A stretch of DNA of 64,000 nucleotides. Source: Phyto melanocephala (taxonomy: Eukaryota > Arthropoda > Insecta > Diptera > Rhinophoridae). Below the pieces are notes generated by a model, which saw only the letters and a program-made list of their open reading frames with translations, made no database searches and was not told the origin of the DNA. Below, piece after piece: positions 1 to 12,384 of the stretch. The number at the start of each line of letters is the position of its first letter. Positions within the stretch are counted from its first letter, which is position 1. The stretch is taken from NCBI GenBank assembly GCA_941918925.1, contig OW799234.1, forward strand, positions 110,769,128 through 110,833,127, in the 5' to 3' direction. The position numbers were made by a program, and so were the translations under genes.

Positions 1-1150
1 CCGCACAGTGTATTTTTCGGTATATTTAAAAACAAAAACGTCATAAAAGCAACAAAATTGGATGTACGACTCTGAAATTTTGCATACTTTGCTTATTGGT
101 GAGACGCTTTTTTGTAACGGAAAATTAATGTGCAACGCCCACTTTTACGCCCACCTCCCATATAACGTTTTACCCAAAATTCATATAATTTCTTAATTTA
201 TGTAGATTTTGGAATAATAAAGGGCTATATTGAAACATCTCAGTTGTACTCATTCGAAAATACAACTTTGACACGCCCACTATAACGCCCACTTTTCACG
301 TTATATACCGTTAATGAAATTTAAAAGCTCATAAAACCGCCAAAATTAGAGGTATGATGATCAAATTCGCTACGTATATCCTTTTAGGCAATGTCATTAC
401 TGCGCCAGAAAATTATGGCGCCACGCCCACTTTTACGCCCACCTCCCATATAACGTTTTACTTAAAATTCATATAATTCCTCTATTAATAAAGATTTTGG
501 AATAATAAAGGACTATATTGAAACACCTAATTTGTACTCATTCGCAAAAATAACTTTGACACGCCTACTATAACGCCCACTTTTCACGTTATATACCGTT
601 AATGAAATTTAAAAGCTCATAAAACCGCCAAAATAAGAGGTATGATGATAAAATTTGCTACGTATATCCCCCTAGGCAATGTCATTACTGTGCTAGAAAT
701 TTGAGTTGCCACGCCCACTTTTACGCCCACCTCCCATATAACGTTTTACTCAAAATTCCTCTAATTTCTCTATTAATAATGATTTTGGATTAATAAAGGG
801 CTATATTGAAACACCTAAGTTGTACTCATTCGCCAAAACAACTTTGACACGCCTACTATAACGCCCACTTTTCACGTAATCTACCGTTAATGAAATTTAA
901 AAGCTCATAAAACCGCCAAAATTAGAGGTATGATGATCAAATTTGCTGTGTATATCCTCCTAATCAATGTTATTGTTGTGCCAAAAAGTTTAGGTGACAC
1001 GGCCACTTTAACGCCTACCTCCCATACAACGGCTTACCTTAAATTCATGTAATTTCTCTATTGACAAAGTTTTTGGGAAAATAAAGGGCTATATTGAAAT
1101 ATTTAAGTTGTATTTATTAGTAGAAACTTTATTGACACAGCTACTTTAAC
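1..1150 (-). repeat. Tandem array, 288-bp period
   Basis: Four units are visible. The motif CGCCCACTTTTACGCCCAC starts at 136, 424 and 712, with a diverged version at 1000, each step exactly 288 bp. An independent marker, CGTTATATACCGTTAATG, recurs at 299, 587 and (diverged) 875 with the same step. Each unit holds two half-units about 140 and 148 bp apart, both with a doubled CGCCCAC, so the unit looks like an old dimer. The array starts after an end-like sequence, GCACAGTGTATTTTTCGGT (from base 3). Strand is given by the orientation of the element head at 1765-1924. No coding capacity seen. Confidence 0.9.
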
Positions 1151-1175
1151 ACACTTTCATTGAATTTCATTTCAT

Positions 1176-1764
1176 TTAAGGACCGATGTTGTATTTAAAT
1201 AAAACACAAATTATTTAGGATATTATTATTTCTTTTTATAATGATAATATTTGTATGGTTCAATTATGTATTTAACAAAATATCGGCCAAATGACCCCCC
1301 CCCCCCATCCTTGGCGCCACTCCTCTATCTGATGGTCCAAATTTTCAATGACAATGCTGATGCTCAATTATTGGGCATGATGATGAGTCGAGGTTGACTG
1401 CTCTTTTGCCACACTATCGCAAAAAACAGCAACAGTTCCCATTCAGCGAACTAAGAAGGCATTCACAGATTTTCTAACATTTTATACAGACCTGTTTTGC
1501 AGAAATTTAAATATTTTTTACAATTCTCCCGATTGTGGACGAATTTGAACGATTATGTTGATCAAAAGAATTACGAAGTGCACAAAATGCATTTTGATTT
1601 GAACGCCCATTTTTATAAAAAACCTGAATAACTTAAAAGCGTTGCTCATTTGCGTATCTTTCCACGGATCAAAATGAGTAAGTTTGAGATTGAGAAATGT
1701 CAAGTGAAATGCAGAAAACAAACTTAAAGACTAGGTGTAGTTCACCTTCAATATGGGCCCTTAA
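1176..1764. mobile_element. TTAA-flanked MITE, copy 1
   Basis: The element is bounded by TTAA at 1176-1179 and 1761-1764, with imperfect terminal inverted repeats resembling GGGCCGATGTTGA. It matches a second copy at 9910-10358 over most of its length. There is no transposase frame, so it is nonautonomous. A TTAA target is typical of piggyBac-like transposons, but I cannot assign the family from the ends alone. It sits between the 288-bp array and the element head at 1765, and so interrupted that older element. A run of 11 or more C lies near 1296. Confidence 0.75.
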
Positions 1765-1924
1765 AATTTAACCACCCTCTACAAAGAAAGTGATACATAT
1801 TTTATTATAAAGAGATTATTCCATAATGATTAACAAAATAATAAATATTGTGCTTTAAATGTACACAAAATTGGTGGTGGGTATAAAAGATTCGGCACAG
1901 CCGAATATAGTGCTCTTACTTGTT
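1765..1924 (-). repeat. Head of the array-bearing element, with hairpin
   Basis: Read on the minus strand, it starts AACAAGTAAGAGCACTATA, followed by a hairpin with stem ATTCGGC/GCCGAAT and loop TGT, then TATACCCACCACC. The same head appears on + at 62990-63060, where it again precedes a diverged array. The start and hairpin are also shared with the family A copies at 8251, 15531, 21942, 26531 and 59305. This is the inner end of the left array-bearing element. Confidence 0.75.
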
Positions 1925-4069
1925 TTTTATTAGGTTTTAGAAGATTTTAAAATGAAAGTGGTTTTAAATTGAACAGAAAAGATTTCAACATACAAAACCC
2001 ATGCTTCACTTTGAGATAAATCGAAAATGTCTTTGTATGCAAAGCTTAACTGAATCATTCGTATCCTTGTTGCTCTTGCAATATGTAGAGCTATTAATTA
2101 ATATAAAAATTATTAAGCTAAAGGAGAAGTTATAGCATATTCACTTTTTGTAACTAACAATTTAAGATAATTTACAAAAACCGATAAGCTTTTTATTTAA
2201 TGCAAGACCAAATGATAGGATGGTGTTTGTATTTTCTATTTTAATGAGTCTAGAACTCAATAACGCAAAAACGGCTGAGAGGAATTAAATTAAGTTTGAC
2301 AACCATAGTGATAGCACTGAGGCTACGCGATAACTACGTACACAAATTCGTGGGCACTAGTTAATCGCGGGCTAGTTAAGTGTAACAACTAGGCTAGTTA
2401 ATGTTAACAACACACCATAAATGTGTATTCACTATGCATGCTATCTGCCTAACTTAATTTTGAAAGGTAAAAACAAAAAAACTTAAACGTTCCCGACACT
2501 ACAATAAACCATACATACAGCATACAGGATTTTAATATTTTATAAGGCTGTTTTGTTGTTTTGAGCCATTGTAAGATTTTAGAACAATATGACAATATGA
2601 TATGATAATCAACGTAGTGAATTTACTAATTACTTTCAGATATACACGTTTATATATTTATGGTATTACTCTGCGCATTGTGATAAGTGACAATGCTAGA
2701 TTATGAAGAAAAAACAGTTAAACAAAACAAACAACTACAATTAAAACAAATAGATATACTCGTACACGTGTATGTATGTATGTATGTTTACCTAATGTCT
2801 TATTTAGATAGACACGAACCAGAATAGTAAACAAACTCACTAAAATGTATCTACAAATTTATTGTATGACATCTTTAAGAAATATCTAAGAGACAAGGAA
2901 TCAAATGTACTTAAAAAATCAACCATTTCGTACCTGTATGGTGTGTTATTGAAAACAACTGATAAAAACAAAAATGCTTCTGTATTTAACTTAAATACAT
3001 TTAAAACGACAAGTAATACATACACTTTTTTCCATAAAGTGTTAATGCCTACGATTACAAAAACATTTAGAAAAAAAAATACAAATAAATATTAAAACTA
3101 AAAGACAGACAAAATAGCCCTAATATATCACTTTTGTTTTTCTGTTTATTAAAAAAAAAAACAGAAATTAAAAATTTCTGCTGATAGTAAAAATTTTCTT
3201 TATTATATTGGATATTTTATCACGATGTTGAAATTTGGAGTTAAAATGTCTTACCTTTATTTTCTTGTATTGTGTTTTTGTTTTAAGTGTTGCTTACAAA
3301 ATGTAAAGAAATACTTGTGAGCTTAAGTAACCATTTGTATTAGTGGTATTCACTTAATGCATTTAGGCAAAAAATTATATTAAATGTTTATTTTTTATAT
3401 TGTGATAATGAAAGAATAATCTAAGAAATATATATTTTTTTCCGAGCCGAGTGGAGTGCATTTATGAACTAAGATACGATTTCATATTCCAACAAACAAA
3501 GCTAAATTTTAAATAGTTTAAATACATTACAGAAATTCTGGAAAAAAGTTCACCAATAACTTAAGTTTTCGGTTGTAAATATGCGCCAAATAAATCGACA
3601 GTGGTGCGTTTAATTACAAAAATGTTAGACCAAATTTACGATGATAAAAAAAGATCATTGTACGTTCTTGTCCTTGTTGATCTTAATGAATTTTATTAAA
3701 ATTAAAATATCTTTATTTACACGCGAACAAGATTTAATAAGTTTAACAATTCAAGCCAACATTGAATAAGTGTAGATTTTTCGAAAAAAATAATTTTTTC
3801 AGACGAGGCATAATTTAAATAAAATGTTTAAAATAATTAAATTTTGATTGTTGGAATACTATTTCATTTTCTTAAATCGTGTAGTCTGTACGAGACAACT
3901 GTAAAAAATCACCGTACACTTTGTATTAACAAAATGGTGACTTTTTGTTGGGATACCCTTTTAATAAAAAAATGTGTCTTAAAGTAATAAAAACTACAGG
4001 ATCTCTTTAAGAAATGCTAATTTTTGGAATTAATATAAATATTAAACCAATTCACTTGAAGTTACTAGG
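1925..4069. other. AT-rich noncoding stretch
   Basis: No convincing coding region. Open frames on both strands near 2840-3095 are low-complexity and overlap each other. A GTAT microsatellite lies near 2770-2790. A GC-richer patch at 2290-2460 could be old repeat but is not recognised. The segment 2555-2622 is repeated at 51275-51340. Confidence 0.6.
2555..2622 (+). repeat. Short dispersed repeat, copy 1
   Basis: About 65 bp, with the core TTTTAGAACAATATGACAAT, is nearly identical to 51275-51340 in the same orientation. Element boundaries are not clear. Confidence 0.6.
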
Positions 4070-4690
4070 GCCATGAGAAGTACACCTCTGGTCACGATGG
4101 AAACCATTCTTAGCACTATACTTATACTGTACAAAGTAATGTAAATAGTAGAAATAAGCTTGATCCGGATTGGGTAAAGTACTAATGACAACCATATTAG
4201 AATTTTAGGGAAACCTAATCTCCAGGACTACACTCGATATAAGACGAAAGCGACCCACTGTATGGTCACGGAGATTCGTTCTGAAAGGACATCCAAGATA
4301 AAAATCCCTAAAAAACATTATTCGTTAGCATCTAGCAGGTTGTATACTAGTTTAAAATGTTCATTGACAGATGCTAGATGGTCGTAGGAACTGGGGCTGG
4401 TGTCTATATTATGGGAGGAGAACATCCGTCATTTTGACAATCAGAGCTTAGAAGTGTATTTCCAGTTTAGATGTTGGCAATTGTTAAGACTATGAATCAT
4501 ATATTATAATACGTGCCAATAGGTAGGGCGTAATGCAAGGTATTAAAGAGACATTATTTCAAATCCAGCCTTATTAGGGACTGTAAAAGGGCTGTTGGCA
4601 GGATTACATTTCTCTTTAACTCCACTGTCCAATATTGAAAAAGTAGCCAAAGTTTAATATCCTTGGCTGGGAGGTGGGCAATAAGGGTGG
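4070..4690 (+). pseudogene. Degenerate non-LTR retrotransposon RNase H relic
   Basis: This patch is GC-richer than its surroundings. Read on +, it gives broken RNase H-like signatures: near 4370 an ACAGATGCT start (Thr-Asp-Ala) and, after a frameshift, Gly-Thr-Gly-Ala-Gly-Val-Tyr, then a segment resembling the VFQxEVLAI region of LINE RNase H domains. Several stops and shifts interrupt it. The family cannot be fixed; I/LOA/R1-type LINEs carry such domains. The flanks are too decayed to place ends. Confidence 0.45.
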
Positions 4691-7600
4691 AAGTTCATAT
4701 TAAATAGTATCTATTTATATTGTAATCTACATTTTTGTAAATCACAACCGTTTTAGATAAGCACTTTTTAACATTCTTGTGTGTGGCCTAAAGTTATACT
4801 TTAAATTTCAAGGCGTGTAGCATTAATCTCAATCGAAAAGTTATTTAGAAACCTTATCTGAAACCTTTTATACTGTCATGTCTGCTCTTTGCCATAGTAC
4901 TGGCAATAGAACTTGATTCAAATATAATTTTTAATTACAAAATAAATAATCAAAGTAAAAAATCATTCTTGCAATTTTCTAAAACATTATAGACTAGCTT
5001 TACCTCATTACATTGAGGGCTTTATCGAAATAAAATTTTGTTCTTAAAAACAAAAATTTTAACTAGTGCCATTGGCGGTCCCAAAAATATTTTTGTATTT
5101 CCTTAATTTTAATATTAAGTCTGTCGTGTCTGTATATCCCACTGCTTTTTAACAACCTTCCAAAGCCATTTTAACTATAATTTTATAAGCTATTTCTTAT
5201 TTTCTGTTAGAATTTAGGCATTATCTCACGATAAACGGTACTCCGTACTGTTAGTCCAGATCTACAGGTACCTTCGCTTCAAATTTTACTAAAATCAATC
5301 TAGTAGTTTTAGAACCAATTGCGTTCAAGAAGACAGACAGGCAAAAAGAGGAATAGATAAAAAATTTAAAAAGTAGCGCTTATGTTCAAGATCGTCAAAA
5401 ATTTCAAAAAAATGTTTCATGTACAAACCCAATCTTATAGATATACTAGTTTTCCTTAATTTTTACCTCTTCTGGTTATTTATTTGTATATTAAACACAA
5501 TTCTATTAATTCCTAAATTTGTTATGAGCACTACTATATATTCGTCACTATATATTTATTAATATCTTTGCTTCTCTTCCAGTTTATAAACTTTAATGTT
5601 GTTGTTATTATAAAACGTGATATTGAAATTCTTTTGTTTTTTGTTCAGACTCTTTGAAATGTCTCTTTTTTTCATGTCGGCATATGAAACTAAGCAGCGA
5701 TATTTAAAAAAAAATATTTCAATTGAGTGAAATTTTTTAATTATGAAATGTGTATAACTATGTGCAAATTAAGTATAATTTTTTATTTTTTATTAGATTA
5801 TCTATATTAAAAGCACAGAAAACTCAGATTTTAAAGTAAACCTGCGTTCGTATGTTGTAATCTGTTCTCTGATCTAGTGCCCCTTTGCCTTATATTTGAA
5901 GTTTCAACAATATCCCAGACTTTATAAATAAATATATAAGGGGTATTCGTTTAAACGACAATTTTTTGGCAACCCTTAAATTGTTCTCGTTTAGCAACTA
6001 TATTAAACTATACCAAAATATGTAAGTGAAATAAAAGATGTGTCTAAATTTAAGATTAAATTTTAATTTTAAGAGGTTTAAGGGGCATTAAAACGATTAA
6101 ATAACTTCCTCTATAGTTTTTTATAAACTACATTGTTGAGGTCATGTTAATTTTAATAAGCTTAAGTATACAGTTATGTACATCCGTAAGTGAATATCCA
6201 TACTATCAAAACCTAATAAACTAACGCCTTTTGGTCACCATTGTTAAGCAATCTCTACTCAAATTTAAATAAAAAAAAAAAATTAACAAAATAAATTCAT
6301 TTTGAAGCTATTGAAATTTGAAGACATAAAATTAGGGTTGTCTTTTGACAGAAGTGTGGATAAAGAACAAAATTTACATATTCCTAAAGAAAAAAAAATA
6401 ATAACTTTATGAAACCTAATATTTCAAAAGACAAACCTGCTGAAACACTTACGTAAAACAGTTAGGAGTTCAAAAATAAAAACATACAAAATTTAGAATA
6501 TTTAATACCCACGCATATGAATTAGAATAAAGAAAAGAAACACGATCATATAATTTTATTATATAGAACCTGATAAACGATACGAACGCCAGCATCATTT
6601 TTTGAAATTTAGTCAAACTTAAAGAAAAGAGATAAATAGAAATATTATGTTTTTGAAAAAAAAAAAAAAAAAAAAATCTAATTTGAGGCGCTTTATCCAT
6701 TGCTATCATTCAGCAAATATCTTTATTGTTTTTGTAGTCGTTATTTGTTGCCGCTAACAAATTTAATCCAGAGAGTGTGAGTGTATGGCATTTTTGGAAA
6801 TTTTCTACTAAATGTGATTAACCACACGTTTTTGGAATATTTTATGGATAATAAAATGAATAGATAACATTTAAAAATGATTAATCATTCAACAAACGAA
6901 TACTAGGCAGATAAAACGGCATTTTAGAAAAAAAATATTATGAATGAAAATTAAATTTTAATTGTTAAAAATTTAATAAAGACGATCTTTTAAAAGCAAC
7001 AAAATCTTTTTTTTTTTAACACATTTCACAAACACTTACATAAATTGTTATTTTGCTATTAAGCAGATCATTTATTTCTACCTGAGTTCTTTGTAAGCAC
7101 GTGATCAGAAAATCCAATTTGCTCTCATTTACTTCTAAGAAATTTTAATTGTTTTTATTGATCTCTATCTCTTTTCGCACGTTTTTGCCGCAGACCTTTT
7201 TCAAAAAGCGTTTAAAGGTGCAAAATATATGACGACACTTTTATATGTTGTCTTCAATCAAATTATTTTGTATGTCAAATTAATCTTATCAATTTTTATG
7301 GCGTTTTATTAGCACTTGTTCTAATTTATTTTATGATTTTCTAAAAACACAATTAAAATTAATAACATTTGTAAACAACAAAAATGAAAGTGCTTTTCAA
7401 AGGTAACCATATTTTTAATATTTTTTTATTTATTATTTTTACCACCTAAAAAGAAATTTCGTACAAATCAAAATCTATCTAGTCTTAAGAAATATTCCAA
7501 GTACTATGTGATACGTGAGTTTTTATTATCTGTGGCAATAAGGAAAAACTGCTTGTGTCTGTTTTTAAAGTTCTTCAGGACAGCACTTTTAAATTAAGTT

Positions 7601-8250
7601 GATTTTTTATGTGATTATCCCAATTTTAGCTTATGCCGACTTAAGGAGTTTTCCTTTTGGCACAGATATACAATTGGGTCTTTGTTTTTAATATTTAGAT
7701 TTTAATATTACATACATTATAATTAGTACATGGAAAAACGCAATTTCAAAAAATTTCAAATAAAAGCTGTACAATGTATAAATTTTAGTTACACCTTCTC
7801 GATTTCGCACAGTTTTTAATCCAGCATAAATTTCAAAAAAAACTAATGCAATTTGATTTGGATTTTCTTTTCTAACCTTCTACAAGTTCGCATAATTTGA
7901 TAGAGGCCTCCAATAAAGATCATAGTAATGATAGATGAATATTAATAGGTAATCGTTTAAACATATTGTAAATTAGCTTTCCCAGGATCCTGAATGGAAA
8001 TTTAGGTTAACCGGAAATAAATTTAATTTTATTTGTGTGTGTGAGAAATTCAGTTGTTTAAAGATTTCTTTGCAAAAATAAAATAACATCCTTTTAAATT
8101 TTGGGCTTTTTCAAATCAAGAAAAAAGTTTATAAAGAACACTTTCCCTATGGCCTTATCGACTAGAGAGAACTAAGTTTAAGAGTTCCAGGCTTAATTCC
8201 ATTAAAATAATTAGTCTACAAAATTGTTATGTTATATTCTTATAAAAAAA
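4691..8250. other. AT-rich noncoding stretch
   Basis: Very AT-rich, with many A and T tracts, for example an A run at about 6658-6676. I see no gene, no TIR pair and no conserved frame. The open frame at 6470-6709 on the minus strand includes the A tract, read as poly-Phe, and is not credible. Confidence 0.6.
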
Positions 8251-8575
8251 AACAAGAGTGCTATGTTCGACTGTACCTAATCTTATATACCCTTCACACA
8301 GTTTGTGTTGATGGTACATGCTGAACTTTTAATTGTAAATGCTGCCAAAGGTACATATTTTATATAATAAATAAATAAATAAATAAATACGTATATACGT
8401 AACAAACGTTTGCAGAAGTTGGAGCTGCAAAATTTGATTTGTTTTGGTTTAAACAAAGGCAATCATAATTCTTTCATTCATATTTCAGGTAATGTTTCCA
8501 CATAACTGATTTTTAAGTGCAAAATTATCGAAAGCATATCTGATAAATTGATACTATATAAGAATCTAAAGTATA

Positions 8576-9705
8576 CACAGAAAAAAATATCCCTTAAATT
8601 TGTTTAATTAATTGATTTTTTGATTTGTTTTAAAATTCTAATCATATTTTTTATTAACGGAATTAATTTTTTTAGTTGATATTAAATATTTTCAAAAAGC
8701 AAAGAGATTTCTGTCAGTTGAATAAAATAAATAAAAAATGTTATTTTAAATGAAATTTTTTGAAATTTGAATTTCTTAGAATAAATTTAATATAATTATT
8801 ATTATTCAATGAGCAGAATAATAAAAAATAGTAGACAAAATGCAAGAAAAAGTTCTGGTAAGTGAAAATATATAAAAATATGTTCAGTTTTAAATATAAT
8901 AAATGGTTTCAGTTTCATTGTAGATGTGCCCAAATCCAATAATTATTGTATCCCCTTATATTCCTCAGAATTCTCATTTTAGTAGGTAAGTTTGTTGAAT
9001 TTCTTCACTCTGTCTGATCAAGCCTTTTTACCGGTTAATATTCTTTATATCTAGGTTGTTGATGCTACCAGTTATTTTTGGATCTCCGGCTTTCGATATG
9101 GTGTAGTATGTCTACTTATGGAACCCTACTTTTTATGCTAAGTTATTTTTATATAAGTAACGAAATGTATTTAAAAACATAGATTCATATGTACCATATA
9201 TGTATATTAAGAATATATAAATATCAAAAAAATATATTTATTTTTTTTCTAAACAGGTTAACTGCCTGTTTAACGATGTCGAAAGAAAACCCAAGCGAAA
9301 TTTCATTCGTACAAATACGTTGAAAACAAAAACAAATTTTTAGTTTTTGTTGTTGTTTTCAATATATTTGTACGAATGAAATTTCGCTTGGGATTGTTTT
9401 CGACATCGTTGAACAGGCAGTAAATAATTTTTGTTATTGATATAATAAATGATTTTATTATATAATTACCAAATCTCAAATATAGACATGATTAAATTAA
9501 TTAAAATAGTTTTTGAAAATTTTGGAAATTTTAATTAATTTTTTAATACTGTTTTAATTGATATTTTTCTCAATATTTTTGTAATTAAAACTATTAATTT
9601 TCATTTAATTAATAGTATCATTTTGATGATTGGAGCAAAATTAAACAATTTTTTAATTATTAATATTAATTTCGTAATTGAAGTTCATATTTATTTTTTT
9701 CTGTG
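8576..9705. mobile_element. TA-flanked element with CACAGAAAAAAAT ends
   Basis: Left end CACAGAAAAAAAT and right end ATTTTTTTCTGTG (allowing one base) form inverted repeats flanked by TA at 8574-8575 and 9706-9707. The 1,130 bp inside are extremely AT-rich and noncoding. The host repeat (family A) reads through on both sides, which supports the boundaries. The superfamily is not identified; a TA target suggests Tc1/mariner-type, but the TIR is short. Confidence 0.65.
9262..9420. mobile_element. Long hairpin MITE
   Basis: This is a near-perfect palindrome: CTGCCTGTTTAACGATGTCG at the left and its complement at the right, with arms of roughly 70 bp and a short GTTTTTGTT-type loop near 9340. 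It is flanked by TAA on both sides, a 3-bp target pattern reported for PIF/Harbinger elements. It lies inside the element at 8576-9705, so it is a third nesting level. An RNA copy would fold into a long hairpin. Confidence 0.8.
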
Positions 9706-9909
9706 TACATGGGGGCTTTAAAAAGTTAATATCAAGGCAGACGGAAAGATGGACAGACGGACTGAGCTTACTCAATTCCTCTATCTATAACGATTTAGAC
9801 TATATATACTTTATAGGGTCGCAAATATTTCAGAAATTGCGGACGGTAGGACAAACCTTTGTATAACACTTGTGACACGTGTGACGAGTATAATTAAATA
9901 AATTAAATG

Positions 9910-10358
9910 TTAAGGGCCGATGTTGATTTGGAATAAAACACAATTTGGAAATTATCGTGATTTCTTTTTATTATGATAATATTGGTATAGTTCAATGGCC
10001 GCCGCGACTTCGGCGCAAACCCAATCCGATGGTCCATATTTTCAATGACAATGTTGATGTTCAAATGTTAGGCACGATGATGATGTTTTCACATTTCATG
10101 CAGAACTGTTTTGCTAAAATTTAAATATTTTTCACAATTCTCCGGATTGTAGACCAATTTGAACAATTATGTTGATTAAAAGAATCACAAAGTCAACGAA
10201 ATGCATTTTGATTTGAACGCTCATTTTCATATTAAGCCTGTTCGATTATGTATCTTTCCATGGTTCAAGTTGAGTTAGCCTGAAATCGAGAAATGTCAAA
10301 TAATATGCAAAAAATACTTGACGTTTAGGTGTGGTTCACACTCAACATCGGCCCTTAA
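9910..10358. mobile_element. TTAA-flanked MITE, copy 2
   Basis: TTAAGGGCCGATGTTGA at 9910 is exactly inverted at 10342-10358, giving a 13-bp TIR plus TTAA duplication. The inside aligns with 1176-1764 but is shorter (449 against 589 bp). Noncoding. The TTAA target suggests cross-mobilisation by a piggyBac-like transposase, which is inference. Confidence 0.85.
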
Positions 10359-10567
10359 AATTAAACCACCCTTTATATCAAGCAAAACCGCAATTTATCA
10401 TTTAAGCAACATTTATTAAAATAAAATATGTCATATAATCAGGGGTATCACTTCCACTGCTCCGATTGTAACAATTTTTGATTAGAAGAAGAAACATGAG
10501 ATAAAAGTAAACACATAAAGTTTTAAGATTAAAGATGTGATAGTTTTTTAGATAGAATGTATAGGTA

Positions 10568-10998
10568 CAGGGTGGACCAAAAGACACGCCTGCGTGTAAA
10601 AATTGAATAACTTTTTTTTATCTCGAAAAATTCAGAATTTAATTGGCCAGCACGTTCACCGGATTTAACTGCCCCTGATTATTTTCTATGGGGTTATCTC
10701 AAAGAACGAGTGTATGTAAACAAGCCTCAAACTATAGAGCAGCTAAAGAACAACATTGAAGCTGAGATCAGGGCAATAGAGCCTGAAACCTTGCGTGCAG
10801 TTATGCAAAACGCCTGTTTAAGAGCCCAATTGTGCATCGATGAAAATGGTGGTCATCTCTCTGACATTATTTTTCATAATTAAAATTTAGGTCATACAAA
10901 GATAATATTATAATTAAAAAAAAAATTTAATAAAAAATAATAATAAACAAAAAAGTTATTCAATTTTTACACGCAAGCGCGACTTTTGGTCCACCCTG
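10568..10998 (+). mobile_element. Internally deleted mariner-like element (DD41D-type)
   Basis: Ends CAGGGTGGACCAAAAG and its inverse are flanked by TA at 10566-10567 and 10999-11000. The TIRs extend about 50 bp with a few mismatches. The 431-bp element joins the 5' end directly to the last third of a transposase gene. Its protein remnant is close to that of the element at 53196-54439, so the two are related families or subfamilies. It is nonautonomous. Confidence 0.9.
10629..10883 (+). pseudogene. 3' remnant of mariner transposase
   Basis: An open frame of 84 codons plus stop encodes the C-terminal end of an IS630/Tc1/mariner transposase. It begins inside the last catalytic block, with WPARSPDLTAPDYFLWGY, which carries the third catalytic Asp. 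A basic tail ends near DIIFHN. The helix-turn-helix and the first two catalytic Asp are missing, so it cannot be active. The matching segment of the copy at 53.3 kb is similar throughout. It directly abuts the 5' terminal repeat, showing the deletion junction near 10625. Confidence 0.85.
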
Positions 10999-11000
10999 TA

Positions 11001-12384
11001 TATTCTTCATATTGAAGGTGTCACTGCCATTTTCTTTTCCAGCTCATTTCAAGTGCAACTATTTAAGTTAACGACTTTAGACAAATCGGTCCAGCCGTTT
11101 TCCGATTTTTTATAATTTAAAAAAAACTTTCGTTGGCAAAAAAAAAACATAAAAATTAGCGAAATCGTTGCAGCCGTTCTTAAGTGATGCTATTACTAAC
11201 GATTAGCATTTTATTTTAATTTATATAGATTATATCTTAATACATAATAGTATGTATGTATGTGAATTCTACTTTTTCGTAGTTGAATACTCTAATATAT
11301 TGTGTCCGTTAAAAGCAAAACAATTTAATCAAATTTCAAGATTCATATTATCATAATTCGTACGATATGAAATAACTGTCATAGAAAGTATTTATTCGTA
11401 TATGGGGTATTCTCTTCCCTTTTTCTGAAAGCATTTGTGGTTCCTATGTAAAAGTAGCTATCAGAATGGTTTATAACCATATAGTTCCCAAAAAATGTCA
11501 TAAAATGTATTCCATTTGTATGGGAGATACCACGCATTAACGTACATAGATACAATTGTTTCTGGGGGTGACAAAGCTTAAAATTTTTTGTTGGAGTGGC
11601 AAAGGGTATATGTATATTAAATTAAAATAGTTAAGTTTTCCAAATTCTTCGGGAGAAGGGTCGTTGCACTTACCACATTGGTCTAGTTACACCAATGATA
11701 CCACGTCTACCTAAAGTAAAAAAAGTAAGAAAAATAAATGGAATATATGTCCGTTCAAGAGGTGCACTTTAAACATAAGTAAAAATATTTTAGAAATCAA
11801 ATATGTTGCTTCAGATATAAAACTGGTTAAACAATCATACATTTTCTCTTTATTGAATTGGTACCGAAGAAAACTAGAAATTTTTAAAAATCACCTCAGC
11901 TCACATAGCATTTTTTCTTGATTTAGTTAAATAAAACGATTATACTCAACATTATTTTATTATCAGTTATTATTTCAATCATATAATGTCGACTAGGTAA
12001 AAAAAACGCAATAAATAATATGAACGATGATAACGCTTTCCAAAAGCTTCACACCTAAAAAAGGCGTTTGTATGTAGAGTTTTTTTTCCAATAATGACGG
12101 GTGTGAGGTTAAACAAAATTCTTTTTTTAAGAGTTTAAAAGCCTATGCTTGAATTTCGTATTGAATATTGTACTTAATGTTCAAATTACTATTGTGACTT
12201 TGCACAGTATCACAGATGCAAAAAATTGATTTTCAATGACCTGAATAGCTTAGTTTATGTTAACTTTAAGGCCATCGGTTAACTGTAACTTATTTTGAAA
12301 AGGTCTTTACTAAAATGGAACAATAAAAATCGTCAATTCATTTCACAATTCACAATACCACTCGTACACTTTTTATTTTGCTAC
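11001..12384. other. AT-rich stretch with an unassigned dispersed repeat
   Basis: At 11040-11230 the text has two CCAGCCGTT/GCAGCCGTT phrases of the kind found in widespread insect repeats. A similar phrase (CGGAAAACGGCTAGACTGATT) is seen near 33908. I see no ends and no coding sequence. The rest shows nothing recognisable. Confidence 0.4.

Larger units (their letters stand above)
8251..9892 (+). repeat. Family A dispersed repeat, split by an insertion
   Basis: The head AACAAGAGTGCTATGTTCG with a degraded hairpin is at 8251. The body aligns with the copy at 15531-16200 up to about 8573, and resumes at 9708 with the internal segment that reads GACAGACGG and TATATACTTTATAGGGTCG. The missing middle is exactly the inserted element at 8576-9705. 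The tail is decayed. Confidence 0.75.

Noticed and set aside
1..1150. CRISPR-like array
   Set aside because: The units are 288 bp, contiguous and without short spacers; this is eukaryotic repeat DNA.
6470..6709. 79-codon minus-strand frame
   Set aside because: It runs through a poly-A/poly-T tract and has no recognisable content.
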